NCBI GenBank assembly: GCA_044376615.1
Contig: JBILKO010000013.1
Span: 1-42,084, forward strand
From: CAISGS01 sp044376615
Lineage (GTDB): Bacteria; Pseudomonadota; Alphaproteobacteria; Caulobacterales; Caulobacteraceae
Reading direction: 5' to 3'
DNA length: 42,084 bases
Of this stretch, positions 33,021 through 41,762 are shown piece by piece. A program made the position numbers and the translations under genes. Under the pieces are notes generated by a model, which worked only from the letters and a program-made list of their open reading frames with translations, was not told the origin of the DNA and ran no database searches. Within the stretch, counting starts at the first letter, position 1, and every line of letters begins with the position of its first letter.

Positions 33021-34920
33021 CACTGCCTACCGTTTTGGGCGCGCGCCGGACATGGGCCAAAAGCGCAGTGATTGCACCGGGCGTCACACCCTCAATCCGG
33101 GCTGCCTGGCCAAGGGTCACGGGCTGGATGAAGCTGAGTTTTTCGCGCACCTCATTAGACAGGCCGCCAACCGCGCCATAATCCAGGCCCTTGGGCAGGA
33201 GCAGGGTCTCATCGCGGCGGAAGGCCTCCACATCGGCGGTCTGGCGATCCAGATAACCGGCATAGGTGGCGTCAATCTCGATCTGTTCGCGCACAACGGC
33301 AGACCAGGCCTCAATCTGCGGCCAGACCCTGGCCAGGCCGGTCAAATCAAAGTCTGCATAGGCCAGCAGGTCCATCAGGCTGCGCCTATGGCCATCAGCC
33401 TTAACAACAAAGCCATGCCGCGCCGCCTCTTGCGGGGTCAGGTTCAAGGCTTTTGCCATTTGCCGCGCCTCGGCCAGTGCTTCTGCCTTAATGGCAAAGG
33501 CCACCGCCCGCTCTGGCCCAACACAGCCCAGGGCAATACCCTTTTGCGTCAGCCTTTGATCGGCATTATCGGCCCTCAGGGTCAGGCGATATTCCGCGCG
33601 GCTGGTAAACATCCGATAGGGCTCGCTGACACCGCAGGTCACCAGATCGTCAATCATGACGCCAATATAGGCCTCATCCCGGCCAAAGCTGATTGGATCA
33701 CTGCCGCCGGACTGGCGCGCCGCATTCAGGCCCGCCACCAGGCCCTGTGCGCCCGCCTCTTCATAGCCGGTTGTGCCATTAATCTGGCCAGCGAGATAAA
33801 GCCCAGGCAGGCGCTTGACCTCCAAGGCCGGGCTCAGCTCACGCGGATCGACATAGTCGTATTCAATCGCATAGCCATAGCGCCGCACCTCGACCTGCTC
33901 AAGCCCGACAATGGTGCGCAGGAAAAGGTCCTGGGTCTCGGCCGAAACCGAGGTGGAAATCCCATTAGGATAGACGGTGTCGTCGTCCAGGCCCTCAGGC
34001 TCTAAAAAGATCTGGTGGCTGGTCTTATCGGCAAACCGCACCACCTTGTCCTCAATCGAGGGACAATAGCGCGGGCCACGCCCGGTGGCGCGGCCGCCAT
34101 AGACCGCCGATTCCGCCAATCGGTCCGCAATGATCTGATGCGTCTGGGCATTGGTATAGGTGATGCCACAAGCAATCTGGGGCACGGTAATGGCCGGGGT
34201 CATAAACGAAAACGGCACCGGCGGGTCATCGGCCTGCTGCATTTCAAGCCGATCCCAGGCAATGGTTGCCCCATTCAGGCGTGCAGGCGTACCGGTCTTG
34301 AGCCGGCCTATGGTCAGGCCCAAATCATAAAGCCGGTTAGCCAGGCCGATTGCTGGATGTTCGCCAATCCGGCCCGCAGGGGTTCGAACATCGCCCTGAT
34401 GGATGACGCCCTTCAAGAAGGTCCCCGTGGTCAGGACTACGCAGCGCGCGCGAAATTGCGCGCCACTCGCGCCAACAACGCCAACAACGCGCCCCCGATC
34501 TAGGATTAGGTCCTCAACCGCCTCAGCGTGAATACGTAGGTTGGGCTGTTCGGCCAGGGCCGCCCGCATGGCCTGGCGATAGAGTTTGCGATCAATCTGA
34601 GCTCTTGGCCCGCGAACCGCTGGGCCCTTAGAGCGATTGAGCATGCGAAACTGGATCCCCGCCTGGTCGGCCATCCGGCCCATCAGGCCATCAAGCGCAT
34701 CGATCTCGCGGACGAGATGACCCTTGCCAAGGCCACCGATCGCAGGATTGCAGGACATTTCGCCAATTGTATCGATCCGGTGGGTCAATAACAGGGTCTT
34801 GGCCCCCAGACGCGCCGATGCCGCCGCAGCCTCGCAACCGGCATGGCCGCCGCCGATAATGATGACATCCCAGGCCTGGGATTGAGGGGCATTAGTGGTG
34901 TTGGACACAGACAAAATCAT
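33010..34920 (-). CDS. mnmG: tRNA uridine 5-carboxymethylaminomethyl modification enzyme MnmG (GidA)
   Basis: A 636-aa FAD protein working with MnmE to modify wobble uridines. FAD motif IIIGGGHAGCEAAAASARLGA; conserved EMSCNPAIGGLGKGHLVREIDALDG, GPAVRGPRAQIDR and GRYCPSIEDKV-type sequence. The C-terminal GidA helical domain ends MnmE-contact like. The start is the ATG at 34920; a TTG before it is in frame. Its promoter (34968-34996) lies between it and the parS pair. Confidence 0.97.
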   Translation of the reverse strand: MILSVSNTTNAPQSQAWDVIIIGGGHAGCEAAAASARLGAKTLLLTHRIDTIGEMSCNPAIGGLGKGHLVREIDALDGLMGRMADQAGIQFRMLNRSKGPAVRGPRAQIDRKLYRQAMRAALAEQPNLRIHAEAVEDLILDRGRVVGVVGASGAQFRARCVVLTTGTFLKGVIHQGDVRTPAGRIGEHPAIGLANRLYDLGLTIGRLKTGTPARLNGATIAWDRLEMQQADDPPVPFSFMTPAITVPQIACGITYTNAQTHQIIADRLAESAVYGGRATGRGPRYCPSIEDKVVRFADKTSHQIFLEPEGLDDDTVYPNGISTSVSAETQDLFLRTIVGLEQVEVRRYGYAIEYDYVDPRELSPALEVKRLPGLYLAGQINGTTGYEEAGAQGLVAGLNAARQSGGSDPISFGRDEAYIGVMIDDLVTCGVSEPYRMFTSRAEYRLTLRADNADQRLTQKGIALGCVGPERAVAFAIKAEALAEARQMAKALNLTPQEAARHGFVVKADGHRRSLMDLLAYADFDLTGLARVWPQIEAWSAVVREQIEIDATYAGYLDRQTADVEAFRRDETLLLPKGLDYGAVGGLSNEVREKLSFIQPVTLGQAARIEGVTPGAITALLAHVRRAPKTVGSDAA

Positions 34921-34967
34921 CAAATGACGAAAGGAGCGGCGCCAGACGGCGGCCGCGGACGCCCCGA

Positions 34968-34996
34968 CTTATAGGCAAGGGGCCGCGCGACGTCGA
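34968..34996 (-). promoter_or_regulatory. Putative mnmG promoter
   Basis: On the minus strand TCGACG (34996-34991) and TATAAG (34973-34968) with a 17-nt spacer, 48 nt before the mnmG start. GAGTC (35010-35014) and GATTC (35030-35034), both GANTC-type CcrM sites, lie just upstream. Confidence 0.5.
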
Positions 34997-35047
34997 GACG
35001 CTAGGGCGCGAGTCTGGGTGCTAGACCAAGATTCTTTTCAGCAGTTG

Positions 35048-35063
35048 TGTTTCACGTGAAACA
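35048..35063. other. parS: parS site 1
   Basis: A perfect 16-bp palindrome TGTTTCACGTGAAACA, the consensus parS recognised by ParB. It is 46 bp from parS site 2. Both lie between mnmE and mnmG, near parAB, where ParB would load and spread. Confidence 0.95.
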
Positions 35064-35093
35064 TTTGCCACGGCGCTGCGGTGCGCTGCCCGG

Positions 35094-35109
35094 TGTTTCA
35101 CGTGAAACA
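35094..35109. other. parS: parS site 2
   Basis: A second identical copy TGTTTCACGTGAAACA, ending 2 bp from the mnmE stop codon. Tandem parS sites are expected to act as strong ParB loading points. Confidence 0.95.
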
Positions 35110-35111
35110 CC

Positions 35112-36461
35112 TTATTTGCCGATACAAAAACTGGCAAAAACTTGGCCGAGCACCTCTTCGGTCCCGATCCGCCCCGTAATCCGCTCCAATGCCCGGGCCG
35201 CCAACCGCACATCCTCCGCCGCCAATTCGGCACCCAATGCCAAGGCCGCATCCGCCCGCACGAGAAAATCCCGCGCAGAGCTCAGGCCCTCAATATGACG
35301 AAGTCTGGTCGCCGCGGGCATATCGGCCCCCGACAAGGTTGAAACAACCGTACGGTCGAGCCAATCCTTCACGGCGATGGCCCCGTCCGCCTCAAGGCTG
35401 ATCGTCACCACGTCCAATCCCGCGGTTGTCGCCCAGTTGTAAGCCAACTCGGCATCCGGCGCTTGGGGCAGATCGGCCTTATTGATCACGCACAAATCGC
35501 CTGGCTGGACCAGGTCCTTGGCCAGAGTCCAGTCGCCCGAAGCGTGCGACCCATCGACCAGCCAGAGCCGCCGCGCAGCACTATCCGCCCAGGCCCTGGC
35601 TCGCCGAACGCCTTCTGCCTCGATTTCATCCTCGGCCTGTCTGACGCCAGCCGTATCGGCAAGCAGGACCTTGTACCCAGAGACCAGGATCGGGATCTCA
35701 ATCACATCGCGGGTCGTCCCCGCCACAGGCGTCACGATAGCCGCCTCCCGCCCAGCCAGGGCATTCAGCAGGCTCGACTTGCCCGCATTGGGCGCGCCAA
35801 TCACAGCCACCCGAAACCCTTCACGGATTCGCTCGCCCCTCTGTCCATCCGACAAGGCTTGATCTAAAGCGCCTATCAATTCAAGAAGTGGGCCACGCGC
35901 CTGCTCAGCCAAGGCCTCTGGCAAGTCCTCGTCGGGAAAATCGATCCCAGCCTCGAGCAAGGCCAAAACGTTCAATAGCGCAGATCGCCACAACGCATAC
36001 TGCGCAGACAATCCGCCGGCCAGCTGATCCACGGCCAGCCGCCGCTGGGCGTCGGTCTCGGCATCAATCAGATCGGCCACGGCCTCAGCCTGGGTCAGGT
36101 CTAGCTTTTGGTTCTCAAAGGCCCGTCGGGTAAATTCTCCAGGCCTAGCCAGCCTCAGGCCAAGTCCTGTCAGGGCCTCAAGCACGGCCTGGATGACCGC
36201 GCCGCCGCCATGGACCTGTAGCTCGGCACTGTCTTCACCGGTATAACTGGCCGGGCCAGGAAACCATAGGATTAGGGCATCATCTAGCACCGCGCCCGAA
36301 TTGGGGTCTCTCAGATGGGCGTGGATAGCCCGGCGCGGTGGCGGCAAGCGGCCCGCCAGCGCCTCTAGAGCCGAACCGGTCGCTGGGCCTGATAGCCGCA
36401 CGACGGCCACAGCGGCCCGGCCAGCTGCCGTCGCTAGAGCAAAGATTGTATCGGGGATCAC
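35112..36461 (-). CDS. mnmE: tRNA modification GTPase MnmE (TrmE)
   Basis: A 449-aa GTPase acting with MnmG. The N-terminal tetrahydrofolate-binding domain begins DTIFALATAAGRAAVAVVRLSGP. The central helical part surrounds the G domain, with G1 GAPNAGKSSLL, G3 LADTAGVRQ and G4-like INKAD. The C-terminal FCIGK supplies the family's essential Cys. Starts 14 nt after the DUF6489 gene; its stop is 2 nt from parS site 2. Confidence 0.96.
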   Translation of the reverse strand: MIPDTIFALATAAGRAAVAVVRLSGPATGSALEALAGRLPPPRRAIHAHLRDPNSGAVLDDALILWFPGPASYTGEDSAELQVHGGGAVIQAVLEALTGLGLRLARPGEFTRRAFENQKLDLTQAEAVADLIDAETDAQRRLAVDQLAGGLSAQYALWRSALLNVLALLEAGIDFPDEDLPEALAEQARGPLLELIGALDQALSDGQRGERIREGFRVAVIGAPNAGKSSLLNALAGREAAIVTPVAGTTRDVIEIPILVSGYKVLLADTAGVRQAEDEIEAEGVRRARAWADSAARRLWLVDGSHASGDWTLAKDLVQPGDLCVINKADLPQAPDAELAYNWATTAGLDVVTISLEADGAIAVKDWLDRTVVSTLSGADMPAATRLRHIEGLSSARDFLVRADAALALGAELAAEDVRLAARALERITGRIGTEEVLGQVFASFCIGK

Positions 36462-36475
36462 CTAAGGGTCTCGGC

Positions 36476-36724
36476 CTAGGTCTTGGGCCCGCCCATGGCC
36501 CCGGTTGCGGCGGCGGTCATAAGACGCTGGAACTGTTCCGTCGCCTGGCCGCCAAACGCCATCCAGTTCTTCATTAATTCTTCCGGCTGAGCCATGGCCA
36601 TATTGGCATCCATCCGCGCCTTCATCTCGGCGACCAGGTGATCATTCAGGCCGCTGACATCGGGCAGGCCTAAAAAAGAGCGGGCCTCAATTGGGGTGCA
36701 ATCAATCTCAATGGTCATTTTCAT
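36476..36724 (-). CDS. DUF6489 family protein
   Basis: An 82-aa protein with IEIDCTPIEARSFLGLPDVSGLNDH near the N-terminus and an amphipathic helical C-terminus rich in Met/Ala/Gln (MKNWMAFGGQATEQFQRLM). This matches a small alphaproteobacterial family of unknown function. The C-terminal helix resembles phasin-like polymer-surface proteins, but this is only a resemblance. Start ATG at 36724; a second ATG at 36718 is in frame. Leads directly into mnmE. Confidence 0.8.
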   Translation of the reverse strand: MKMTIEIDCTPIEARSFLGLPDVSGLNDHLVAEMKARMDANMAMAQPEELMKNWMAFGGQATEQFQRLMTAAATGAMGGPKT

Positions 36725-36870
36725 CGGTTCTAGCTTTCTCTTTTCAGACTCAGATGGCCACCTTGTCAGCCAAATCGTTTACCATTAGGCCTAGGCCCGC
36801 GCTCCAAACGCTCGCTCAGGTCCAAACTGACCCTATTTGCACGCCGCGTCCATGATCAAGGAAAACCCCC

Positions 36871-37569
36871 ATGTCTAGCCAAAGCCTTAGCATAAAGACC
36901 CCGGATGGTGATTTTTCCGCCTATGTCGCTAGGCCCGCCGCCGAAAGCGCGCCAGCCATTGTCGTGATTCAGGAAATCTTTGGCGTCAATGCGGTCATGC
37001 GAGGGATTGCCGACGACCTGGCCGCCCAGGGCTATTTGGCGATATGCCCGGACCTGTTTTGGCGCATCGAACCCGGCATCGATATTACCGACCAGTCCGA
37101 GGCTGAATGGGCCAAGGCGTTTGAGCTCTATACCGCCTTTAAAGTCGATAAGGGGATCGAGGACATTGCCGCAACGATTAAGACGATCCGCGCCAATCCT
37201 GGTTGCAATGGCAAGGTCGGGGCCGTCGGCTATTGCCTGGGCGGGCTGCTATCCTATCTGACCGCCGCCCGCACCGATATTGATGCAGCGGTCAGCTATT
37301 ATGGCGTCGGCATTGATGGCAAGCTGGATGAGGCCACCAAGATCAAGGCACCGATCTTGTTGCACGTCGCCGAGAAAGATCAGTTTGTTCCGGCGCCGGC
37401 CCAGGCGGCCATGGCCAAGGTCTTGATCAATGGCCCGCGCCTAAGCCTTTATACCTATCCCGGCTGCGACCATGCCTTTGCCCGACCCGGCGGCGAGCAT
37501 TTTGACGCCGCAGCGGCAAAGCTGGCCAATGACCGCACCTCAGACTTTTTCGCCAAGACCTTGGGCTAA
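36871..37569 (+). CDS. Dienelactone hydrolase family protein
   Basis: A 232-aa alpha/beta hydrolase. The nucleophile is Cys in VGYCLGGLLSYL, with Asp in VAEKDQFVPAP and His in GCDHAFARPGG: the Cys-Asp-His triad of dienelactone hydrolases. QEIFGVNAVMRGIADDLAAQGY is the other family motif. The natural substrate may be an aromatic-ring lactone or something else; no aromatic pathway genes are nearby. A quinone oxidoreductase follows by 31 nt. Confidence 0.92.
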   Translation: MSSQSLSIKTPDGDFSAYVARPAAESAPAIVVIQEIFGVNAVMRGIADDLAAQGYLAICPDLFWRIEPGIDITDQSEAEWAKAFELYTAFKVDKGIEDIAATIKTIRANPGCNGKVGAVGYCLGGLLSYLTAARTDIDAAVSYYGVGIDGKLDEATKIKAPILLHVAEKDQFVPAPAQAAMAKVLINGPRLSLYTYPGCDHAFARPGGEHFDAAAAKLANDRTSDFFAKTLG

Positions 37570-37600
37570 GCCGCCTTAACCGACTTAAAGGACCATAACC

Positions 37601-38572
37601 ATGCTGGCGATTCAGGCAGAAACGGCGGGCGGCGCTGAGGTTTTAAAGGCGATCGATCTGGCGACCCCGACACCAGGGCCAGGTCAGATCCTGATCCGCC
37701 ATGCGGCGGTTGGTCTTAACTTCATCGACATCTATCAGCGCAACGGCCTCTATCCGATCAAGTTTCCGTCGGTGTTGGGGCTAGAGGGCGCGGGCACAGT
37801 TGAGGCGATTGGGCCTGGCGTGACCCGCTTTGCGGTCGGTGACCGCGCCGCCTATGGCACTGGGCCTTTGGGGGCCTATAGCGAGGCGCATCTGGTGCCC
37901 GAAGGCCGCGCCGTCCATCTGCCCAAGGATATCAGCTTTGACCAGGCGGCCGCGGCCATGCTCAAGGGCATGACGGCAGAGTTCTTGATCCGCCGCTGCT
38001 ATCCAGTCAGCGCAGGCGATACTATCTTGGTCCATGCTGCCGCTGGCGGAGTCGGCACGATCTTAACCCAATGGGCCCGGGCCTTGGGCGCCACGGTTAT
38101 TGGTACGGTCGGGTCAGACGAAAAGGCGGTCCTGGCAGGGGCTCAGGGCTGTCACCACACCATCCTTTATCGCAGCGAAGACGTCGCGGCCAAGGTTGCC
38201 GAGATTACCGGCGGCAAGGGGGTCCAGGTGGTCTATGACTCGGTCGGCGCCGATATGTTTGAAGCCAGCTTATCCAGCCTGGCGAGGCGCGGCCTGTTTG
38301 TTAGCTATGGCAATGCCTCAGGCCCCGTCGCCCCTTTTGCTCCAGCCCGCCTAGCCCAGGCCGGATCGGTGTTTATGACCCGGCCCACCCTATTTGACTA
38401 TGTCGCCACCACCGAAGAGCTTGATGCCAGCGCCGCTGCCCTGTTTGCGGTCATTGGCAGCGGCGCGGTCAAGATCGAGATCGGGGCCAGGTTTGCCCTG
38501 GCCGACACAAGCAAGGCTCATGAGGCTCTAGAGGGCCGATCCACTACAGGCGCGACCTTGCTCATTCCATAA
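37601..38572 (+). CDS. NADPH:quinone reductase-like oxidoreductase (QOR, zinc-free MDR)
   Basis: A 323-aa medium-chain reductase of the quinone oxidoreductase group. GLNFIDIYQRNGLYPIKFP is the classic QOR segment, and LVHAAAGGVGTILTQWARALGATVIG is the NADPH-binding Rossmann motif. VYDSVGADMFEASL and SYGNASGPV follow. No zinc-ligand cysteine set is seen. It probably reduces quinones or enones. Likely co-transcribed with the dienelactone hydrolase. Confidence 0.93.
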   Translation: MLAIQAETAGGAEVLKAIDLATPTPGPGQILIRHAAVGLNFIDIYQRNGLYPIKFPSVLGLEGAGTVEAIGPGVTRFAVGDRAAYGTGPLGAYSEAHLVPEGRAVHLPKDISFDQAAAAMLKGMTAEFLIRRCYPVSAGDTILVHAAAGGVGTILTQWARALGATVIGTVGSDEKAVLAGAQGCHHTILYRSEDVAAKVAEITGGKGVQVVYDSVGADMFEASLSSLARRGLFVSYGNASGPVAPFAPARLAQAGSVFMTRPTLFDYVATTEELDASAAALFAVIGSGAVKIEIGARFALADTSKAHEALEGRSTTGATLLIP

Positions 38573-38576
38573 TAAT

Positions 38577-38604
38577 GGGGTCGCCACCACCAGGTCGCGG
38601 CCCC
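38577..38604. terminator. Possible bidirectional terminator between convergent qor-like and rho genes
   Basis: GGGGTCGC (38577-38584) pairs with GCGGCCCC (38597-38604) with one T-G pair and a 12-nt loop. The following T-richness is poor on both strands, so this is a weak candidate. Confidence 0.35.
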
Positions 38605-38627
38605 TAAGTCTTTGTTTAAAAACTATT

Positions 38628-40025
38628 TTATGTATTCATCGACTGGAAGAAGTCGGCATTATTCTTGGTCTGGCGCATCTTATCGAGCAAGAACTCAATC
38701 GCGTCTTGCGGACCCATCGGATTAAGAATGCGGCGCAGGACATAGGTCTTTTGCAGCACATCCTTAGGCGTAATCAGGTCTTCCTTACGCGTGCCGGATT
38801 TTAGAATATCAATAGCCGGGAAGACGCGCTTATCGGCAACCTTGCGATCCAGAATGATTTCCGAATTGCCTGTGCCCTTGAACTCTTCAAAGATCACCTC
38901 GTCCATGCGGCTGCCCGTATCGATCAAGGCGGTGGCAATAATGGTCAGTGAGCCGCCTTCTTCAATATTACGGGCGGCACCGAAAAAGCGTTTGGGCCTT
39001 TGCAGGGCATTGGCATCGACGCCGCCGGTCAAGACCTTACCCGAGGATGGCACCACCGTATTATAGGCCCGGCCCAGGCGAGTAACGGAATCGAGCAAGA
39101 TCACAACATCGCGCTTGTGCTCAACTAGGCGCTTTGCCTTTTCAATGACCATTTCGGCAACCTGGACGTGGCGCGTGGCTGGTTCGTCAAAGGTTGAGCT
39201 AATCACCTCGCCGCGCACGGTGCGCTGCATATCGGTCACTTCTTCAGGCCGCTCATCGATCAGGAGCACGATCAGATAACATTCGGGGTGGTTGGCGGCG
39301 ATCGACTTGGCGATGTTTTGCAACATCACCGTCTTACCCACGCGCGGCGGCGCCACAATCAAGCAGCGCTGACCCTTGCCCAAGGGCGAGACAATATCGA
39401 TCACCCGGCCGGACCGATCCTTTAGGGTCGGATCCTCAATCTCCATGGTCAGGCGCTCGTCGGGATAGAGCGGGGTTAGATTGTCAAAATGCACCTTGTG
39501 CCGGACATTTTCCGGATTCTCAAAATTGATCATGTCAACCTTGAGCAGGGCAAAATAACGCTCACCCTCGCGCGGCGCGCGGATCGGCCCTTCAACCGTA
39601 TCGCCGGTGCGCAGGCCAAATTTGCGGATCTGAGACGGCGAGACATAAATATCGTCAGGCCCAGGCAGATAATTGGCTTCAGGCGAGCGCAGGAAGCCAA
39701 AGCCATCCTGGACCACCTCCATGACGCCGCCGCCGGAAATCTCAACGCCTTCTTCGGCCACGGTCTTTAGAATGCCAAACATCATGTCCTGCTTGCGCAT
39801 GGAATTGGCATTTTCGATCTCGAGCGCCTCAGCCAGGGCCAGGAGATCACTCGGTGATTTCAGTTTTAATTCCATCAGCGACATGCGGCTAATGCCCATG
39901 GCGGCGACAACGGCAGAAGGCCCATCACTGGCCGAATCTGACGCATCAGATTCTGGCGCGGGGCCGGCCAAGGCTTCGGCCTCAGGCTCAATTGCGGTCG
40001 TGTCTGGAAAAGTCTCGTCTTGCAT
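38628..40025 (-). CDS. rho: Transcription termination factor Rho
   Basis: A 465-aa RNA-dependent ATPase. The core has the cold-shock-like primary RNA site (GVMEVVQDGFGFLRSPEANYL), Walker A PPRVGKT, the LIDERPEEVTDM segment, and the R-loop/Q-loop region with LDSVTRLGRAYN and TGGVDANALQRPKRFFGAARN. It has an N-terminal acidic Ala/Pro/Glu/Asp-rich extension of about 45 residues before the normal Rho start (ISRMSLMELKLKSPSDL). The start is the ATG at 40025; the in-frame TTG at 40031 is upstream. Lies downstream of hemJ, with a 233-nt leader. Confidence 0.96.
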   Translation of the reverse strand: MQDETFPDTTAIEPEAEALAGPAPESDASDSASDGPSAVVAAMGISRMSLMELKLKSPSDLLALAEALEIENANSMRKQDMMFGILKTVAEEGVEISGGGVMEVVQDGFGFLRSPEANYLPGPDDIYVSPSQIRKFGLRTGDTVEGPIRAPREGERYFALLKVDMINFENPENVRHKVHFDNLTPLYPDERLTMEIEDPTLKDRSGRVIDIVSPLGKGQRCLIVAPPRVGKTVMLQNIAKSIAANHPECYLIVLLIDERPEEVTDMQRTVRGEVISSTFDEPATRHVQVAEMVIEKAKRLVEHKRDVVILLDSVTRLGRAYNTVVPSSGKVLTGGVDANALQRPKRFFGAARNIEEGGSLTIIATALIDTGSRMDEVIFEEFKGTGNSEIILDRKVADKRVFPAIDILKSGTRKEDLITPKDVLQKTYVLRRILNPMGPQDAIEFLLDKMRQTKNNADFFQSMNT

Positions 40026-40258
40026 GATCAAACTCTATAAGTCGCCTGACCTCTTATGAGGCCACGGCAAGCCGACTGGCTAAAACAAGCCAAGGCCGGG
40101 ATAAATTGTTGGCCCAAACGGGCGGTGGGAAGACCCAAAACCTAAAGCTTACTGTGATTAGGGTGTGGGTTTAGAGGCAGGACTGACGCTAGGCGTCAGC
40201 GGTGGCCTAGCCAAGCCATAGTCCCTCGCCAAGGTCAAGCACTTGCAAGCGCAAAACC
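40026..40258 (-). promoter_or_regulatory. rho leader / hemJ-rho intergenic region
   Basis: 233 nt between the hemJ stop and the rho start. It contains a perfect 7-bp hairpin CTGACGC-TAG-GCGTCAG (40183-40199) without a U-tract on either strand, so not an intrinsic terminator. Rho genes commonly regulate themselves through their leader. No convincing sigma-70 promoter was found here. Confidence 0.45.
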
Positions 40259-40717
40259 CTAATTGCCAAATTCCAAGGTTACGGCAAGGACCATGATGAT
40301 CGCTGCAATAAAGGGCAGTTCATTGGTCATCCGCCAAAACTTGGCCGATCTTTGATTGCGCCCGTCAGCAAAAGCGCGCCGCGCTGAGGCAAGATAACCA
40401 TGCCATCCGAGCAAAAATAAGGCGCCCAATAATTTGGTCACCATCCAAGGCTTGAGCAAAAATTCGGGGCCGCGAATCACACTATCGGCAATAATCAAAA
40501 GTAAGCCAAAGGTCAGACTTGCCAGCATGGCCGGGGTCATAATGATGCGTAAGAGCTTAAGCTCCATGACCTGGAAGGTGGCATCCATCTCAGAGCCCCG
40601 GGTCGCAGACGCGTGATAGGCATAGAGCCTTGGCAGATAAAGTAGGCCCGCCATCCAGGCGATCACGGCCAGAATATGAAAGCCTCTTAAGAGATCATAG
40701 TGCTCGGCAAGGATCAT
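40259..40717 (-). CDS. hemJ: Protoporphyrinogen oxidase HemJ
   Basis: A 152-aa membrane protein of the HemJ family (COG1981), which oxidises protoporphyrinogen IX to protoporphyrin IX. It has about four spans, with HILAVIAWMAGLLYLPRLYAYH near the start (conserved His and Arg) and KPWMVTKLLGALFLLGWHGYL later. The start is the ATG at 40717, since a longer in-frame reading would run into hemH. It begins 4 nt downstream of hemH, so haem synthesis steps are clustered. Confidence 0.93.
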   Translation of the reverse strand: MILAEHYDLLRGFHILAVIAWMAGLLYLPRLYAYHASATRGSEMDATFQVMELKLLRIIMTPAMLASLTFGLLLIIADSVIRGPEFLLKPWMVTKLLGALFLLGWHGYLASARRAFADGRNQRSAKFWRMTNELPFIAAIIMVLAVTLEFGN

Positions 40718-40721
40718 TGAC

Positions 40722-41762
40722 TTAGGCCTTACGCGGGCATTTGGCCCGGCCCGCCGGACAGGTCCAGCCCTGACAAGGCTGTGTCCCCGTTCGATCAAGA
40801 CTTTCTAGCGCAAGATCAGCCAAGCCTTGGATAAAGCCTGGATCAATGCCTAAGGCCGGAACCCGGATGAAATTTGGACAGCCGACTTCCGCGGCTAGCT
40901 CCGCATATTCATGATCGAGCTCGACCAGGGTCTCAATATGCTCTGAGACAAAGGCGATGGGCGTAATGATCACGCCAAGCCCAGCCTTGCCCGCAGCCTC
41001 AAGCGCCTCAGGCGTCGAGGGGCCAATCCATTTTAGGGGCCCAACACGGCTTTGATAACAAACCTGCCAATCCCAGCCGGGACCCAAGCGTTTGGCTACC
41101 GCCGCGGCCGTCGCTTCAATCTGGGCCTGATAGGGATCGCCTTGCTGAATGATTTTTTCCGGCAGGCCGTGGGCGGAAAACAAAAGCCTGGTGTTTGGCG
41201 GCGAGCCGGCGGCCTTATAAGCCGTTTCAATCGCCGAGGCGTGGGCCTCGACCACGGCCGGCAAGATCGGATAGCAGCAGATGGTTCGCGCCTTGCCCTT
41301 GCCCCTATAAACCTTGTTCCACTCGGCGACGGATGATCCGGTCGTTGTCGTCGAAAACTGAGGATAGAGCGGCAAAAGCACGATCTCGTCCGGCGCAAAT
41401 TCGGCCACGGCCTTGGCGGTTTCCCGGCTAAAGGGTTTCCAATAGCGCATAGCAATAAAGACCTTGGCGACCTGATCGGCACCCGGCCCATTGAGCACAG
41501 CCTCCAAAGCCTCAGCCTGAGCCCTGGTTTGTGGCAAGAGCGGTGAGCCACCACCCATAATCGCATAATTAGCCTGGGCTGATTTTTTACGAAGGGTTGA
41601 GATCAACCAGGCCAGGGCCTGACGAATACCAAACGGCGCGCCTATAATCGCCTTGTCGGCAAAGAGATTGTACAAAAACGGCTGGACAGAGTCTGGACCA
41701 TCTGGCCCGCCCAAATTGAACAGAACGACCGCAACGCGCTTGTTTGGGTTTGAAGTCGTCAT
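40722..41762 (-). CDS. hemH: Ferrochelatase
   Basis: A 346-aa enzyme inserting Fe2+ into protoporphyrin IX. Key segments: VVLFNLGGPDGPDSVQPFL, LLPLYPQFSTTTTGS, the catalytic His in LLFSAHGLPEKII, and VCYQSRVGPLKWIGPSTPEAL. The C-terminus carries cysteines C330, C335 and C342 in PCQGWTCPAGRAKCP, which may bind an iron-sulfur cluster as reported for Caulobacter-type ferrochelatases. Its ATG overlaps the hemE TGA (ATGA, 4 nt). Confidence 0.95.
   Translation of the reverse strand: MTTSNPNKRVAVVLFNLGGPDGPDSVQPFLYNLFADKAIIGAPFGIRQALAWLISTLRKKSAQANYAIMGGGSPLLPQTRAQAEALEAVLNGPGADQVAKVFIAMRYWKPFSRETAKAVAEFAPDEIVLLPLYPQFSTTTTGSSVAEWNKVYRGKGKARTICCYPILPAVVEAHASAIETAYKAAGSPPNTRLLFSAHGLPEKIIQQGDPYQAQIEATAAAVAKRLGPGWDWQVCYQSRVGPLKWIGPSTPEALEAAGKAGLGVIITPIAFVSEHIETLVELDHEYAELAAEVGCPNFIRVPALGIDPGFIQGLADLALESLDRTGTQPCQGWTCPAGRAKCPRKA

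Noticed and set aside
34924..35111. Possible replication origin near mnmG
   Set aside because: mnmG often lies near oriC, but I saw no DnaA-box cluster or AT-rich unwinding element in the gap; only parS sites and a promoter.
35021..35251. Open frame across both parS sites
   Set aside because: Its sequence is produced by the parS palindromes and the end of mnmE; no ribosome binding site and no homology pattern.
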